Positions 51,600 through 63,798 of a stretch of DNA of 64,000 nt are shown in pieces. Position 1 is the stretch's first letter; every line of letters starts with the position of its first letter. Below the pieces are notes generated by a model. That model did no database searches. It was not told the DNA's origin and saw nothing but the letters and a program-made list of their open reading frames with translations. This stretch comes from Physella acuta (taxonomy: Eukaryota; Mollusca; Gastropoda; Physidae), in assembly GCF_028476545.1 (NCBI RefSeq), contig NW_026732274.1, positions 144,001-208,000 of the forward strand, given 5' to 3'. A program made the position numbers and the translations under genes.

Positions 51600-52400
51600 A
51601 AGTAAGCTCCATATGGCCCGACAGGTGCCCAGAGTGCGCTGGCTCATCCAACAGTTTTTCAGCGTTGATTCAATCTGTACCGACTCATGTGTGTGGCCCA
51701 CCATATAAACGGACAACAGATCAGGGGCTAAAATAGACACAGGGATTTTCCCAACGAGAATACTTTAATTCACGGCGATCACATTAAAGACAAACAAACA
51801 AACAATCAAACACTCAAGACATTTGTTGTCAAGTACTCGCTTTATTTACAGCATCGAGCCATGACGGCGATGCAACACAGTAGTACAAAACAAACTAGCC
51901 AACAAGAAAAAACCAAAACCAAAACTGTAGCCCTAAAACAAATGTAAATTAAAAAAAAGTGACATTCCTTACAACACCATGTGTAGGCTACAATATACAC
52001 GGGTATAATAAAATATGTTTTGGCCAGTACACAGTAGGCCTACTGCCAACAAGTACCAATAAGTAGTACTACAAATAAATACTTATATAAATACTAACCT
52101 TAACTAGTGTGCACATGCAGCACTAACAGGAATATACAAATAAGTCTTTTAACAAACATAATTTATATAACTACCTTCATTAGGTCTACATCTTGGTCAC
52201 TGTGTCCACAGACAGCAGGCTTGCGTGTGACTGACACGGCTAGGCATGAAACTACCCACAGTCCCATGTCACATGACATGGAACACAGGTAACATCGCTC
52301 ACAAAAGCATGAAAAAAGAAACTACGTCCACAGGGCCACAGCCCGACAGGGGCCGCAACTCAATGAATCAAAACTTCATTTGTTATCCCCCTTGGCTGGT
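51600..52400. other. No gene supported; partial duplication
   Basis: AATTCACGGCGATCACAT with AAAGACAAACAAACAAACAA at 51769-51815 is repeated at 52488-52530, so this tract is partly duplicated across an AT array. Confidence 0.5.
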
Positions 52401-52412
52401 AACCATATGTGT

Positions 52413-52416
<4 letters not shown>

Positions 52417-52484
<68 letters not shown>

Positions 52485-52561
52485 TTTAATTCACGGCGAT
52501 CACATCAAAGACAAACAAACAAACAATCAAACACTCAAGACATTTTCACTTATACAAATAC

Positions 52562-52641
<80 letters not shown>

Positions 52642-52652
52642 TCTCTCTCTCT

Positions 52653-52716
<64 letters not shown>
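52417..52716. repeat. Three (AT)n arrays
   Basis: Arrays at 52417-52481, 52564-52638 and 52656-52716, the last two separated by CTCTCTCTCTCC. Confidence 0.95.
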
Positions 52717-52721
<5 letters not shown>

Positions 52722-52862
52722 TATATACATTGAATACATAGCTTTAAATGACATAACGTTCAAATAACGTACATAAATTCAAAACTAATTTTCAAAAATA
52801 CTTACTAGATAGTTAAATACCGTGTGTATAGTATATTTGAAAATTGTTCATCAGTTTAAATA

Positions 52863-53165
52863 TTAATTAAATAAGCCTACGTGAATGACAATATGGAAAC
52901 AATTTCGCGCCAAACATTCCAATCCCGCTAACATGTCTTGTTGATCTGAACGTCTCACAGTTTTTGAGGAATGGGTCGGTAGTTTAAAAAATCGAATGGG
53001 GATTCCCCGTTTGGTAATCTTTGAAATTTCCTTAAAGTTATTTTTCTTGAACATGTATCTGCAATTTTCTTTTACTTGCATTTTCAGAAAGTGATTTTTA
53101 AATTCTTGAAATTCAATAACCCGCCTTTTTTTCCCACAAATTCGTATGACGTTAATAAAACTCAA
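52863..53165 (-). CDS. Small open frame of unknown status (100 codons)
   Basis: The frame is basic and has even codon composition, with a stretch reading KITKRGIPIRFFKL and then RRSDQQDMLAGLECLA. That looks more like protein than the surrounding AT-rich frames, but there is no splice support, no recognised domain, and the flanks hold (AT)n arrays and repeats. It could be a fragment of a transposon protein or a lone exon. Confidence 0.2.
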   Translation of the reverse strand: MSFINVIRICGKKRRVIEFQEFKNHFLKMQVKENCRYMFKKNNFKEISKITKRGIPIRFFKLPTHSSKTVRRSDQQDMLAGLECLARNCFHIVIHVGLFN

Positions 53166-53309
53166 ATGAAATAAATATACACCTAAACTTTGTTAACGAA
53201 GTAGCATACGCTGTTGCACTCAAAATACCATATAGTTGATTGTAACATTAGCATCTTTTCTTACATCATATTGCGAGGGCTATTTTATTATAGCTGTATA
53301 TTGTAAATT

Positions 53310-53453
<144 letters not shown>

Positions 53454-53679
53454 TGGATAATTGATATAGATTGTTGTTAAATTACACATGGGCACATTTT
53501 TTTTATCATGTTGCTGGAGCTCAACGATCTGAAGTTGTCATCTTTCACTTGGTTATATGGAAACCGTGTACAATATGAATTCATTCCTCGAACACACTGC
53601 TAAGTTATGCAGTTATTATCATACATGAGCCGAGTTCACTGTATTTTTATATTTAAAAAGTGACAAGTAACATTTATTT

Positions 53680-54850
53680 TGAAAAACAACAATAGAACAA
53701 GTCAATGCTACAGCAGCAAACACCAGTAAACCACAATCCCAACTAACAACAGACAACACTTATATAAAGGAAAAATGAAAACAGCTCCACATCCGGGCAA
53801 GGGAAGATAACAAAAACACACAAAAAAATTACTAATACAGGGCACGAAACACCCACCAAAACAGCAGCACCACAAAAAGGGAAAGAAGATAACCCAAACA
53901 TCACCCAAATTAAAGAGACAAAGACAATATCCTAATACCAAAAGTCATACAGCAATCACGTAGCTCGAAAAGTCTAGTTAAACTAACAACACCTCTTGAA
54001 AGGAATGACGAAACTAAATCACAAAAGGAAAGAAAGTTCAAGACCATTTTACCCCAAAACCAAGAAACCACAACCAAATTTAACGAAAAGACACTCATAT
54101 CATAGAACAAATACATTAGACCAGTAGCTCTACCATAACAATGGAAAAAAAATACCCTAAAACCCCACGAAAATAACTAGTAAACCAAGTACACAACAAC
54201 ACAAAGTGCAGATACTGCGCTAAACATTAACCGCGGTAACTGAATTTCACGACAAAGTAATTCACGCCGACAGGGAAATGCAACACGCACACAAGCATCT
54301 AAATGAAATTGCCTTCACATGTACCAAACTGCAACATAACACACCCACAAGTAAAAGAAATTAAAGCTGCACATATAGCACTATCATCCCCAGAAGTATC
54401 TAAACTTCGATGAAATAATCTACATAATCAGGAAGACCCTTACAAAGACCACATAATACATTGTGGGTTCAGGAGCAACATGTGGTGTGGGCTGATGAGA
54501 CTGCGTAATTTGTGACCTGGAAGGTTTTGCTGGCCATTGGATTTGATGGTAACTTGTTTAACTGTTTTTGAGGTTGAATAGATGTCTGGTAGGGTTAAGT
54601 TTAGTGTTTGAGTTTGGTTTAGGGTTATGTGTTATTTTCTGAAAAGTAGAGTTGTTGCACTTTTTGTATCTTTTTTGTTTACATGTCATATTTATTAGCT
54701 CGTTATCTAAATTTGAATTAGGATTAGAGCTGGGGGATAGGGCTAAAAACTTTTTCTACAAGGGTAGATCTTAGGGTTAGGGAATGGGAATGACGATAAC
54801 AGTAAGGGCCAAGGGGTAGTGGTTAGGGCTAAAATTAGAAAAAAAAACAT
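53680..54850. other. Strand-asymmetric tract with a skew switch
   Basis: From 53680 to about 54450 the plus strand is A/C-rich and poor in G and T (ACAACAC-like words). From about 54460 to 54840 it turns G/T-rich, with degenerate GGGTTAGGG-like words. No exon or tandem period was resolved. Confidence 0.6.
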
Positions 54851-55384
54851 TGTTGTTGATTATTTTTATTATAGCAAATATTAAGAATTATTTAAGAATT
54901 ATTTTTGAATTAAAGAAATAAGCATCTTTTTTAGTATTAATAGTAAGAGAATATGAGCGTTTATTTCCCCTAAAGCCAATTGACAGAAGTAAGCAGTTTT
55001 TTTTTGATTTCCGAGAAAGTATCTGCAGAAATAAACAAGTAAATTGCTTATTTCTTCTTCAGTTGACAGCAATAATCACTACCATATTTTATGACTTCCT
55101 CTGTACATAGTGTACAATAAATGGGTGTTTCCATTAAATCGTTTTACCTTCATACCATACTTAAATTCATTTAATCGATACCAAAGTTCTAAATTCAATT
55201 TAAACATTGAACAAAATATTTTCTAGTTTACGCCTGTCTGTCGTCTGAATGGTGTGCTGTGTTAGCTGTGCACAGTTTCTCTGCTTGAATCTCTAACGAG
55301 GAAATCAATCAACCGTGCCTGCTTTTCAATGCTTAGTGAATATGAAAAGGCAACCTGACATGTTTATTGAAAGAGGGTAGACCT

Positions 55385-56112
55385 TTTTTTACTTTCTCTT
55401 ATACAGTGTATAGAGAAAGTATTGTAATCGTGCACAAAAAGCACACTTTTGACAGTTTTCACCGTTTAAATCCTAAGCACTTCATCATACTCGGAGTATA
55501 AGGGACTTATTTTAATCGGGCAAAATTCATACCTCCTGATTTATCAAAATTTTGGCGTTTTACGCGTAATCCAGTCAGAAAAAATCTTGACTTTGCAATT
55601 CAGTCTTGAGTGTGTATATCTGTAAACAGCATAACTTGAGTGATGTTACAACTAGCTTAACATATAAGTATTATATCAAACTTGTAGTTAGGTGTCAACT
55701 TTTCGGCGATTTCCAATAACCGGAAGCGGGACTAATTCTATTTTGAATTTTTCAAAAGCCTATAACTTGAGTACTGTTTCAGATAGATAAACGAAATTTT
55801 CACACATAAGTAAAATATCTAATTCTCTGTCTTCTGTCAAATTTTGAGTAATTCCCTTTACCGAAAATAGTAATTTACGCTCAGTCCGTTTAAAAAAAAA
55901 CGCAAATAAATTTATAAAGTACTAATATTAGTCGGCACTATAATACACATATTGTTTGCAATTCACTTGGTGAGCAATTATTTTTTCCTACAAGATTCCA
56001 TTCTATTTTTAAAAAGTGTAAGTAATTAAAAATGGATTTAAGATCATGTCTATAACCCAAGTTGCCATAGAAGAAGTTTTGTGAAAAGTTAGGGGAGATC
56101 ACTCCCCGCTTA
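55385..56112 (-). repeat. Dispersed repeat R2, copy 4
   Basis: Reverse orientation, from TTTTTACTTTCTCTTATACAG to GGGGAGATCACTCCCCGC. It keeps GAAGCGGGACTAATTC and CTTTTTAAAAATAGAATGG-type blocks seen in the other copies. Confidence 0.75.
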
Positions 56113-56149
56113 ATTTTTAATGAATAGTAAGCGATCCCCCATACAAAAA

Positions 56150-56505
56150 CATTATGATGTATACAACCCTTCCACTCGCCACAATACCCACATCCACACC
56201 AACATCGACGTTTACATCAACATCTACATGTAAATTTACACCCACATCAACTTTCCCATTCACAATAACGTTCAAATTGCCATCCAAACCCACATCAATT
56301 TCCACATCCACACCACATAAAAGTCGACATCTACTCTTACTTCTACACTTGCAACTTCATCCACACCTACATCAACGTAACATCCATATCCACATTAACA
56401 TTAACGTTTACCTTCACATTTACACCCATATCCACACCTAAGTAACGTTCAGCTTCACATCCATACCTACATTCACTACAACATTAACTTCCACAACCCC
56501 ATCTA
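56150..56505. repeat. Degenerate hexamer repeat (CCACAT-like)
   Basis: Words such as CCACATC, ACATCAAC and CTTCACATCC follow a 6-base period for about 350 bp, giving a Thr/Ser/Pro frame on one strand and a Val/Asp/Asn frame on the other. Confidence 0.85.
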
Positions 56506-57207
56506 TACTCATTTTTAGTTGTGAACTGTTAAGCAAGACGTGTAAGAAATCACGTACTAAAAACATTAGTAACTTTTTGGGGACTACCTCGGAAAATAGA
56601 TGAAAATAAGACTTAATGAATGCATGCAGGTTTCTTGAAAACAAAGACAATACGTGTGAGAGTTCTTACACGCACTTTCTCAAATTAACTTTTTAAAAAT
56701 GTATGGTGTTAGTTGAAAGATAATGAGATTAAAGTTACAACATAACGCAGATGTTATTAAATTGTAATACATTCAGTAATGTATATATGTTTATTCAGTC
56801 TCTGAAAAAAATTATTTAAAACCGTGTATGGATTATTTGCGTCAATATATTTCATGTTTCAGAACAACTTGAGTAAACGTTTATAAGCTACAATGATACA
56901 CTTGTCTGAAACCGTGCGCATATCACTCTGAAATTCAATACAAATTGGATGAGAGCCAAATTTATAATTATATTAGCCTTGTCGCTAAAGAGAAATCGAT
57001 ATATTTTATTGATTTATTTTGATTCAAGCCAATGATTTCGAGAAGTACTATTCATAGCTTTTAATAAGCAATGTTTAACTTTCTTAAGCTCGGTTAAAAC
57101 ACTTGGCTTGAAACCTGTGCTGGTTTTAAGCGAGTTAACTAGTAACAAGATTTTAACATTTTATCATTTAAGACAGTAGGTATCATACAGCCATACCAGC
57201 TTTCCGT

Positions 57208-57251
57208 ATATATAACAATCACTATACACACAATATCATAACTTTGCAAAG
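57208..57251 (+). promoter_or_regulatory. Inferred promoter and untranslated first exon of the 58.3-kb gene
   Basis: TATATATAA at 57208-57216 is followed at the usual spacing by a short stretch ending CAAAG|GTAAGA, a strong splice donor at 57252. The next acceptor in the right place is 58314-58324, just before the ATG. The intron so defined would hold the TAGGTC array. Transcript evidence is absent. Confidence 0.35.
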
Positions 57252-57391
57252 GTAAGAATTCATTATATAATATTTTTTTTTAAATAAAGTAATATTATAT
57301 AAAATTTTAATGTGATTGAAAAGTAAAATACAAGATAGACAGATGTTTAAACTAATAATTAGTTAGACCTATTAACACATACTCCAGTAAA

Positions 57392-58235
57392 AGGTCTAAA
57401 TCTAGATTTAGGTCTAGGTCTAGGTCTAGGTCTAGGTCTAGGTCTAGGTCTAGGCCTAGGTCTAGGTCTAGGTCTAGGTCTAGGTCTAGGTCTAGGTCTA
57501 GGTCTAGGTCTAGGTCTAGGTCTAGGTCTAGGTCTAGGTCTAGGTCTAGGTCTAGGTCTAGGTCTAGGTCTAGGTCTAGGTCTAGGTCTAGGTCTAGGTC
57601 TAGGTCTAGGTCTAGGTCTAGGTCTAGGTCTAGGTCTAGGTCTAGGTCTAGGTCTAGGTCTAGGTCTAGGTCTAGGTCTAGGTCTAGGTCTAGGTCTAGG
57701 TCTAGGTCTAGGTCTAGGTCTAGGTCTAGGTCTAGGTCTAGGTCTAGGTCTAGGTCTAGGTCTAGGTCTAGGTCTAGGTCTAGGTCTAGGTCTAGGTCTA
57801 GGTCTAGGTCTAGGTCTAGGTCTAGGTCTAGGTCTAGGTCTAGGTCTAGGTCTAGGTCTAGGTCTAGGTCTAGGTCTAGGTCTAGGTCTAGGTCTAGGTC
57901 TAGGTCTAGGTCTAGGTCTAGGTCTAGGTCTAGGTCTAGGTCTAGGTCTAGGTCTAGGTCTAGGTCTAGGTCTAGGTCTAGGTCTAGGTCTAGGTCTAGG
58001 TCTAGGTCTAGGTCTAGGTCTAGGTCTAGGTCTAGGTCTAGGTCTAGGTCTAGGTCTAGGTCTAGGTCTAGGTCTAGGTCTAGGTCTAGGTCTAGGTCTA
58101 GGTCTAGGTCTAGGTCTAGGTCTAGGTCTAGGTCTAGGTCTAGGTCTAGGTCTAGGTCTAGGTCTAGGTCTAGGTCTGGGTCTGGGTCTGGGTCTCTAGG
58201 TATGGGTCTGGGTTGGGTCTGGGTCTTGGTCTAGG
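57392..58235. repeat. (TAGGTC)n hexamer array
   Basis: About 128 units from 57409 to 58176 with only one variant seen (GGCCTA near 57452), then a TCTGGG-variant edge to about 58235. It lies in the inferred first intron of the 58.3-kb gene, ending about 80 bases before the splice acceptor. Confidence 0.97.
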
Positions 58236-58334
58236 TTTTTTTCTTCGTGTTTATTTGAACTAGTTTTGTTCTGATAATAATTACTAAACAATGTCAGAAA
58301 TGAGGTATGTTTGTATTTTAATACAGGTTTAAGG

Positions 58335-59156
58335 ATGAATTTTTTATCAAATGCTTTCTCGGCAGTTCGCAGCGTTTTTACCCCAATATGCGAAGCTTAT
58401 GAAAAATACTCCGATAGCATTACATTAGGTGCTGCAATTATAGGCACTTTTGTACCTGCTACAGCTGTTGTCATGGGATTTGTATGTACTTTCACAACTG
58501 TAGCTGATATAGTACCTGAAGTGTACAATATAGCTAAAGAAGTTAAAAAGTCATCATCATTGAAACAATTTGCAAACTCCAGTACAGTTAAAAGTGTTTT
58601 GAAGATTGCACAGACAACAATAGAAAAAACTATTCCTTTTGTTAAAGAATCTAGAACCAAGGTCCGTGCTGCTCTACAAACGATAAAGACAAAAATAAAT
58701 GCTACAGGTTTTACTTTAAAGCTCAGCCAACTTTATCAAAACAGAGACAAATTTTCACTATGGGATATACCATCTATAATTAATGGCGGTATAAGTGTTT
58801 TTAAAGATGCAAAACTTTCCATAAATATGTTATCTAATATGAATAATGTCCAAAACAATTCTAGATCAAAGGTTAATGATCAAAACACTGCTGCTGAAAC
58901 TAAGAATGTTAAGAATGAGCAAAACATGAACACATCTGAAAATCTCAATGACAACACGAATAAATCAAAACAAACAAAAGAAATCACGCGCGGAAATCGT
59001 ACACCTTTAAGAAATTTCCAAGCTTTGAATAATATAGACACTACTGTAAATCAAAAGTTAGATAAAATAGTATCCACACCAAACCAAAATCTGATATCGA
59101 TGGTAATTGAGAAATGTACAGTTTGTGGACTTTATAACTGTCCATTCCAAAAATGA
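58335..59156 (+). CDS. Unrecognised 273-residue protein with one hydrophobic segment and C-terminal Cys cluster
   Basis: The ATG at 58335 lies 10 bases after a TTTTAATACAG acceptor at 58314-58324, so the in-frame ATG at 58311 is probably intronic. Residues about 28-60 are strongly hydrophobic (ITLGAAIIGTFVPATAVV and on), enough for one or two membrane passes. Residues 60-165 are Lys-rich amphipathic helix. A low-complexity Asn/Lys/Thr-rich linker follows (about 175-225), and the protein ends with CTVCGLYNC, a C-x2-C-x4-C cluster. I cannot name a family. An inferred non-coding first exon ends at the GTAAGA donor at 57252, with TATATATAA at 57208-57216 ahead of it. Confidence 0.6.
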   Translation: MNFLSNAFSAVRSVFTPICEAYEKYSDSITLGAAIIGTFVPATAVVMGFVCTFTTVADIVPEVYNIAKEVKKSSSLKQFANSSTVKSVLKIAQTTIEKTIPFVKESRTKVRAALQTIKTKINATGFTLKLSQLYQNRDKFSLWDIPSIINGGISVFKDAKLSINMLSNMNNVQNNSRSKVNDQNTAAETKNVKNEQNMNTSENLNDNTNKSKQTKEITRGNRTPLRNFQALNNIDTTVNQKLDKIVSTPNQNLISMVIEKCTVCGLYNCPFQK

Positions 59157-59650
59157 ATTTTATAGATTTTTTTTTTACATTTTTTATCAGCATAAACATT
59201 TAACTGCTTATTTAAAAATATATTTCATAGAACTTTTCAAATATTTCGAATTCAAAATTGTAAAAAACATTTAGAGAAGAATAATTTATAATCACTTCTA
59301 AAATTGTTAGCCTATTACTAAGAGATAGATCATTTCTTGTCCGAATTAAATTGTGAAACTTCCTCCTCTAGACGACCGTTTATAGGATGCCACTAATTAT
59401 AACAGTTTTGATTCCCTTGTTGTTTTAATATTTCATCGAATTAAAAATCGTAAAATTTGATATCTTGACAAATTCATTCGTTTTTTTTCTCTCTCAATTT
59501 TCTTTATGCTTAACTTTTTACAACAAAATATGAAATTGGTGTTTTTTAAGCTTCTCGATGTTTTTGTACTTGTAATGACTTGGTTTGGGAAATAATCGTT
59601 GGTGCCGCGGTCATTAAAACAGAAAAACATTACTTCATCTGCCTAAAATA
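59157..59650. other. 3' flank of the 58.3-kb gene
   Basis: AT-rich, no coherent exon; no canonical polyadenylation signal close to the stop codon. Confidence 0.45.
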
Positions 59651-60266
59651 AACCGTGAGTGATCTCCCCTAAACTTTCTCGAATATTCTTATTTTAAACA
59701 ACAGCGGATGTCTACTCGGGATATAGACATGATTTTTAATTCATTTTAAATACTTAAACTTTTTAAAATAGAATAAATTCTCGTAGAAAAAAGAATTGCA
59801 CACAAATTGAACGCCAAAAGAAATGTGCATAATAGTGCGGAATATTATTAGTACTTTATAAATTCACATGCGTTTTTCGAGAAATCGGAAATAGCGAAAA
59901 TTAATACTTCCGGTCAACAGAAATTACTCAAAATTTGATAGAAGGTAGAGAATCTTTTTCTTACATATGAATGTCATTTATCTATCTGAAATTCAAACTA
60001 GAAAAATAGTTCCACTTCCGGTTATCAGAAATCGCTCCAAAGCTGATACGGATCTGCGATTGCGATATAATACTTCTATATGAAATTTCATCAACCTAGC
60101 TGTAATGGTACTCAAGATCGTGATTACAGACACACACACACACATGCACACACACACAGATATACGGACAAGATTGCACAACTATGTTTTTCCGACTCAG
60201 GGAGGTGTAAAAAATCGAGATTTGTAAAAGGCTTTATCTTTACTTCGCATATGCGAGAAAGTAAAA
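59650..60266 (+). repeat. Dispersed repeat R2, copy 5
   Basis: Nearly full copy from GTGAGTGATCTCCCC to ATATGCGAGAAAGTAAAA, with a (CA)n tract at 60127-60160 and GGACAAGATTGCACAAC after it. Confidence 0.8.
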
Positions 60267-60360
60267 ATATTGAATCTAGGACTTCAAGTGAAACATACTA
60301 GTTGTTAAACATCAATTAAAATAGTATTGGCGTCATTTATATTATAATATTATAAATAGT

Positions 60361-60362
<2 letters not shown>

Positions 60363-60401
<39 letters not shown>

Positions 60402-60470
60402 TAGATAGATAGATATAGATATATAAATATAGATAAACAGATATAGATAAATAGATATAATTTTTCATTA
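60363..60470. repeat. (AT)n then GATA-type microsatellite
   Basis: About 18 AT units followed by GATA and AGATATA units. Confidence 0.9.
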
Positions 60471-60759
60471 TAATATATTCTTTACACTTAGCTGGAATCT
60501 AGCAAAACATTTGTAGGTAAAGAAAAATGTCACTATATTATTATAAGCAAAGCACCAACAAAATACATTATAGTCTAACGCGATTTACAAACACGATGCT
60601 ATAATTTATACTATTATTAATGTAACAATACACTTTTAATTGTATTATTAATATTTTAATCATAAAATACCTATAAACCTTTTTTATTTCACTTACATTT
60701 GGATAATATGTATAGGCGCATTTCTGTGTGAATTAATTATGTAAAAGACGATTTTTATA

Positions 60760-60976
60760 TTTTTATATCTTACATATATTTTTTTTATAATAATATATCT
60801 TACACATAATTTTTATATTTGAATGTATCTTACATATATTTTTATATCTTACATATAATTTTTATATTTTTATATCTTACATATAATTTTTATATTTTTA
60901 TATCTTACATATAATTTTTATATTTTTATATCTTACATATATTTTTATATCTTACATATATTTTTATATCTTACAT
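60760..60976. repeat. AT-rich minisatellite
   Basis: ATATCTTACATATAATTTTT-type units of about 19-29 bp, roughly nine copies. Confidence 0.85.
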
Positions 60977-60979
60977 GAC

Positions 60980-63790
60980 GTGATATATTGTTACTCCTAC
61001 TAACTATCTGAATTAACTGACTGAAAATAATATTTAAAAAAAAAAGAACCTGAAAACTGTGTTTTTAACTTCTCATCTAAAACAACGAAACAACATTGGT
61101 AAGAATGTATCAAGGCATAGTTTTAAAATTCAAAAGAACATTCGATTAAAAAAAAATGTTCGATATATGCTATGCATGTAAAATTGAGATTCATGTTTTA
61201 TAAATAGTTTATTTATATTTAAAGATAATTCAAAATACATATTCAGAATTAATGCGCGAAACAAAAAATAAATTCCTAAAGTGTCTAAACATGACTTTAT
61301 CCTAGTTTGATTTACAATTTGAAACACATTTCTATGATTTTAGATTGATGCTTTGTATATTGCCAATATTATATTAACTAATAGTAAGGGTATTTGACTC
61401 TTTTTCGTTTTTTATAATGATGCTTGTTATTTTAATAATGTTTTCAAATATAAAATAAGTTGATAATTCAACACAATAAAAATGTGTTAATTTTCTTTTT
61501 TTCTATGTATTTTTTTGAAAGTGTTAATTTGTTTAATTATATGTGTGTATTTGTTCATTATATTTACAGCTTTATATCTCTCTATATATATACAAATAAA
61601 ATAATGTACATGTGAGCGCATTCTATTATGCATCACTTCTCCTTTTATTCGATCGCCGTAAGACTTGGGGTAGTCGATTAGAACACTTGGGTAAAAATTT
61701 CTTTGAAGAAAAGGTTCAAATTAAGGAGAGAAGAGCCACAGTAGAGTAGATTGGAACCCCGGGCTCCCCCTGATCACTATTAACCCTACGTTCATTCAAA
61801 AAAGTGAAATACATCATGGAGACGATGGTGCACTATAATCGTACATTTGATAAAAAAAAGTACAAATTCAAATACTAGCCTCAGTTGGCTTCTTGCTTTA
61901 CCAAAATCGCTTATAATGTCATTAAATGTCACTTTTTGCGAAAAGTCATCTTTAATAGAAAGCTTAGCAGAAGAAATAGTCGAGCTGTTCCATCGTTGAC
62001 CGCAGATAATTATTTATGCATTTGAGTTTCAAAAAAGAACGTTCAATTTTAGCATAGGTTTAAAGTAAATGAAACATACTTATTTAAATTAGGAATACCA
62101 TATTTACTTTAGTAAAAAATTTTGACAGCTTATCTTCTATTTGTTCCCTAATCATTACAGCCACAGGTTTATCCACCAATCAATTATTGACAACGGATTA
62201 TTCTCATCTGTAAATGCATCTTCCAGATAGTGGTCTATGAATGCAAAATTGCCAAGGGCCTAGGAAGACTTTAAGCGGCATTAAATAAAGAAATAATTTT
62301 CTTAGGATAAGTTGATTTATTATAATACTATATAATATTATATTCTAAGGAGTTTGAGAAATCAGAGACAAAGTAAAATGAAATTTCCGGTTAACGGATA
62401 TTGCGCGAGCTTACATATAAGGCCTAATTAATATAAATACAATGTCGTCCCCTTAACAGAGAAGTTATCTGCATTTTAAAACAAGAAACGGAATTAAGTA
62501 ATGCTAGTTTTATTTGAGAAACCATGTAATCAATAAAACACCTAACCAAAAGATATTTTACTTAAATTTCGAATATCGTCAATCTCAGTGAAACATAACT
62601 AAAGTTATCGTGTTCACACTTAAATAGTAGGCCTATAAAGGGCCATTTCTGTTTACACTGATATTGCAGAAAATATATCATATATTGTATCTTTTATAAT
62701 TAAATACGTACGCATAGTAATGATTTTCATCTAGCTCACTGAATCAGTACTCGTGTTACTGGTTTACTAGAAATCAACAAACTTCGAAAAAAAAATTTAA
62801 ATTAGTATAAAATACTAATATATTTTTGTCCACCTAATTGAAAACTCAAAAAGTCCGTATTCAAAAATAAACATATAGAACTAAAAGACAGAAAAACAGA
62901 GAGGCAGGAAGGCAGAAAGGAAGAAAGCGAAAAAGACTAACTGACAAAAAGACTAAAGACAGAAGCAGAAAGGCAATAATAAAGTAGGTATATATGAACA
63001 TTTAAAGATTGATAAATTGTAACAGACTGGCATATCAATCGCAGTTTTGTAGCAATCATTTGGCCTTAATATAAAAAAGACGAAAATAGCAGTTAAAAAC
63101 GCTTGTTTTCACGAATCTCTAAAATTAAAAAAAACCATGTCGACAGAAATAGTGTTACCGATATTTACATATTAAACAACTTGTTCTTTTTTGTTAATTT
63201 TTTAAAAAACTATTTCGTAGAAATTATTAAAACATGGTATAAAAAAATAAAATTCGTTTATTTTCCCAAATATCATTAAACGCCTGTTCAATTTCGCCTA
63301 ACCTTTCATATTTATTTAACATGTCATAAAATGTACTGACAACAACATGAGGTTAATACATAGCAACAGTAATACATCATATAAAATAGTACTATTTCCT
63401 ATATTTTACGTCTTCTCAATATGTTTATGTCTCAATGTGTTTATTCTTTTCTTGGAATATCCTGAAATTATAAAAACGAGTTTAATTTTACGAATAGTTG
63501 GGTTCTTCTATCTAGGGGTTTATATATAGCAACAGACAAATACAACGTATACAACAGTAGATAACACTAACACTCTATAATAATAATAATAATAATGTCC
63601 CAATAGTAAATTCCTTAACATAATCTTACTATACTCCTCAATAATACATTTCTCAATATCATTATACAGTAGTTGTCGTAAAACACTCGTGATAGAATGT
63701 CTGCTACAAAGTTCTCATTTTCTTGATATGTTTCACAGTACAGGCTAATTCCTGTAGTGCAAGGGCCCATCGGCAGATGCGTACGTCGCC
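60980..63790. other. No gene supported; possible SINE fragment
   Basis: Mostly AT-rich. At 61640-61790, GGGGTAGTCGATTAGAAC and GGTTCAAATT resemble tRNA-type A and B boxes, with a final CCCCGGGCTCC block. A short (TAA)n lies at 63578-63596. This tract is probably intron or intergenic sequence next to the right-edge gene. Confidence 0.4.
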
Positions 63791-63798
63791 ATAGATGG

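Noticed and set aside
57392-58235. Telomere repeat
   Set aside because: The hexamer TAGGTC is not a known telomere motif and the array is internal, next to a gene.
61640-61790. tRNA gene
   Set aside because: A- and B-box-like words are present but no cloverleaf could be drawn; a SINE fragment is more likely.
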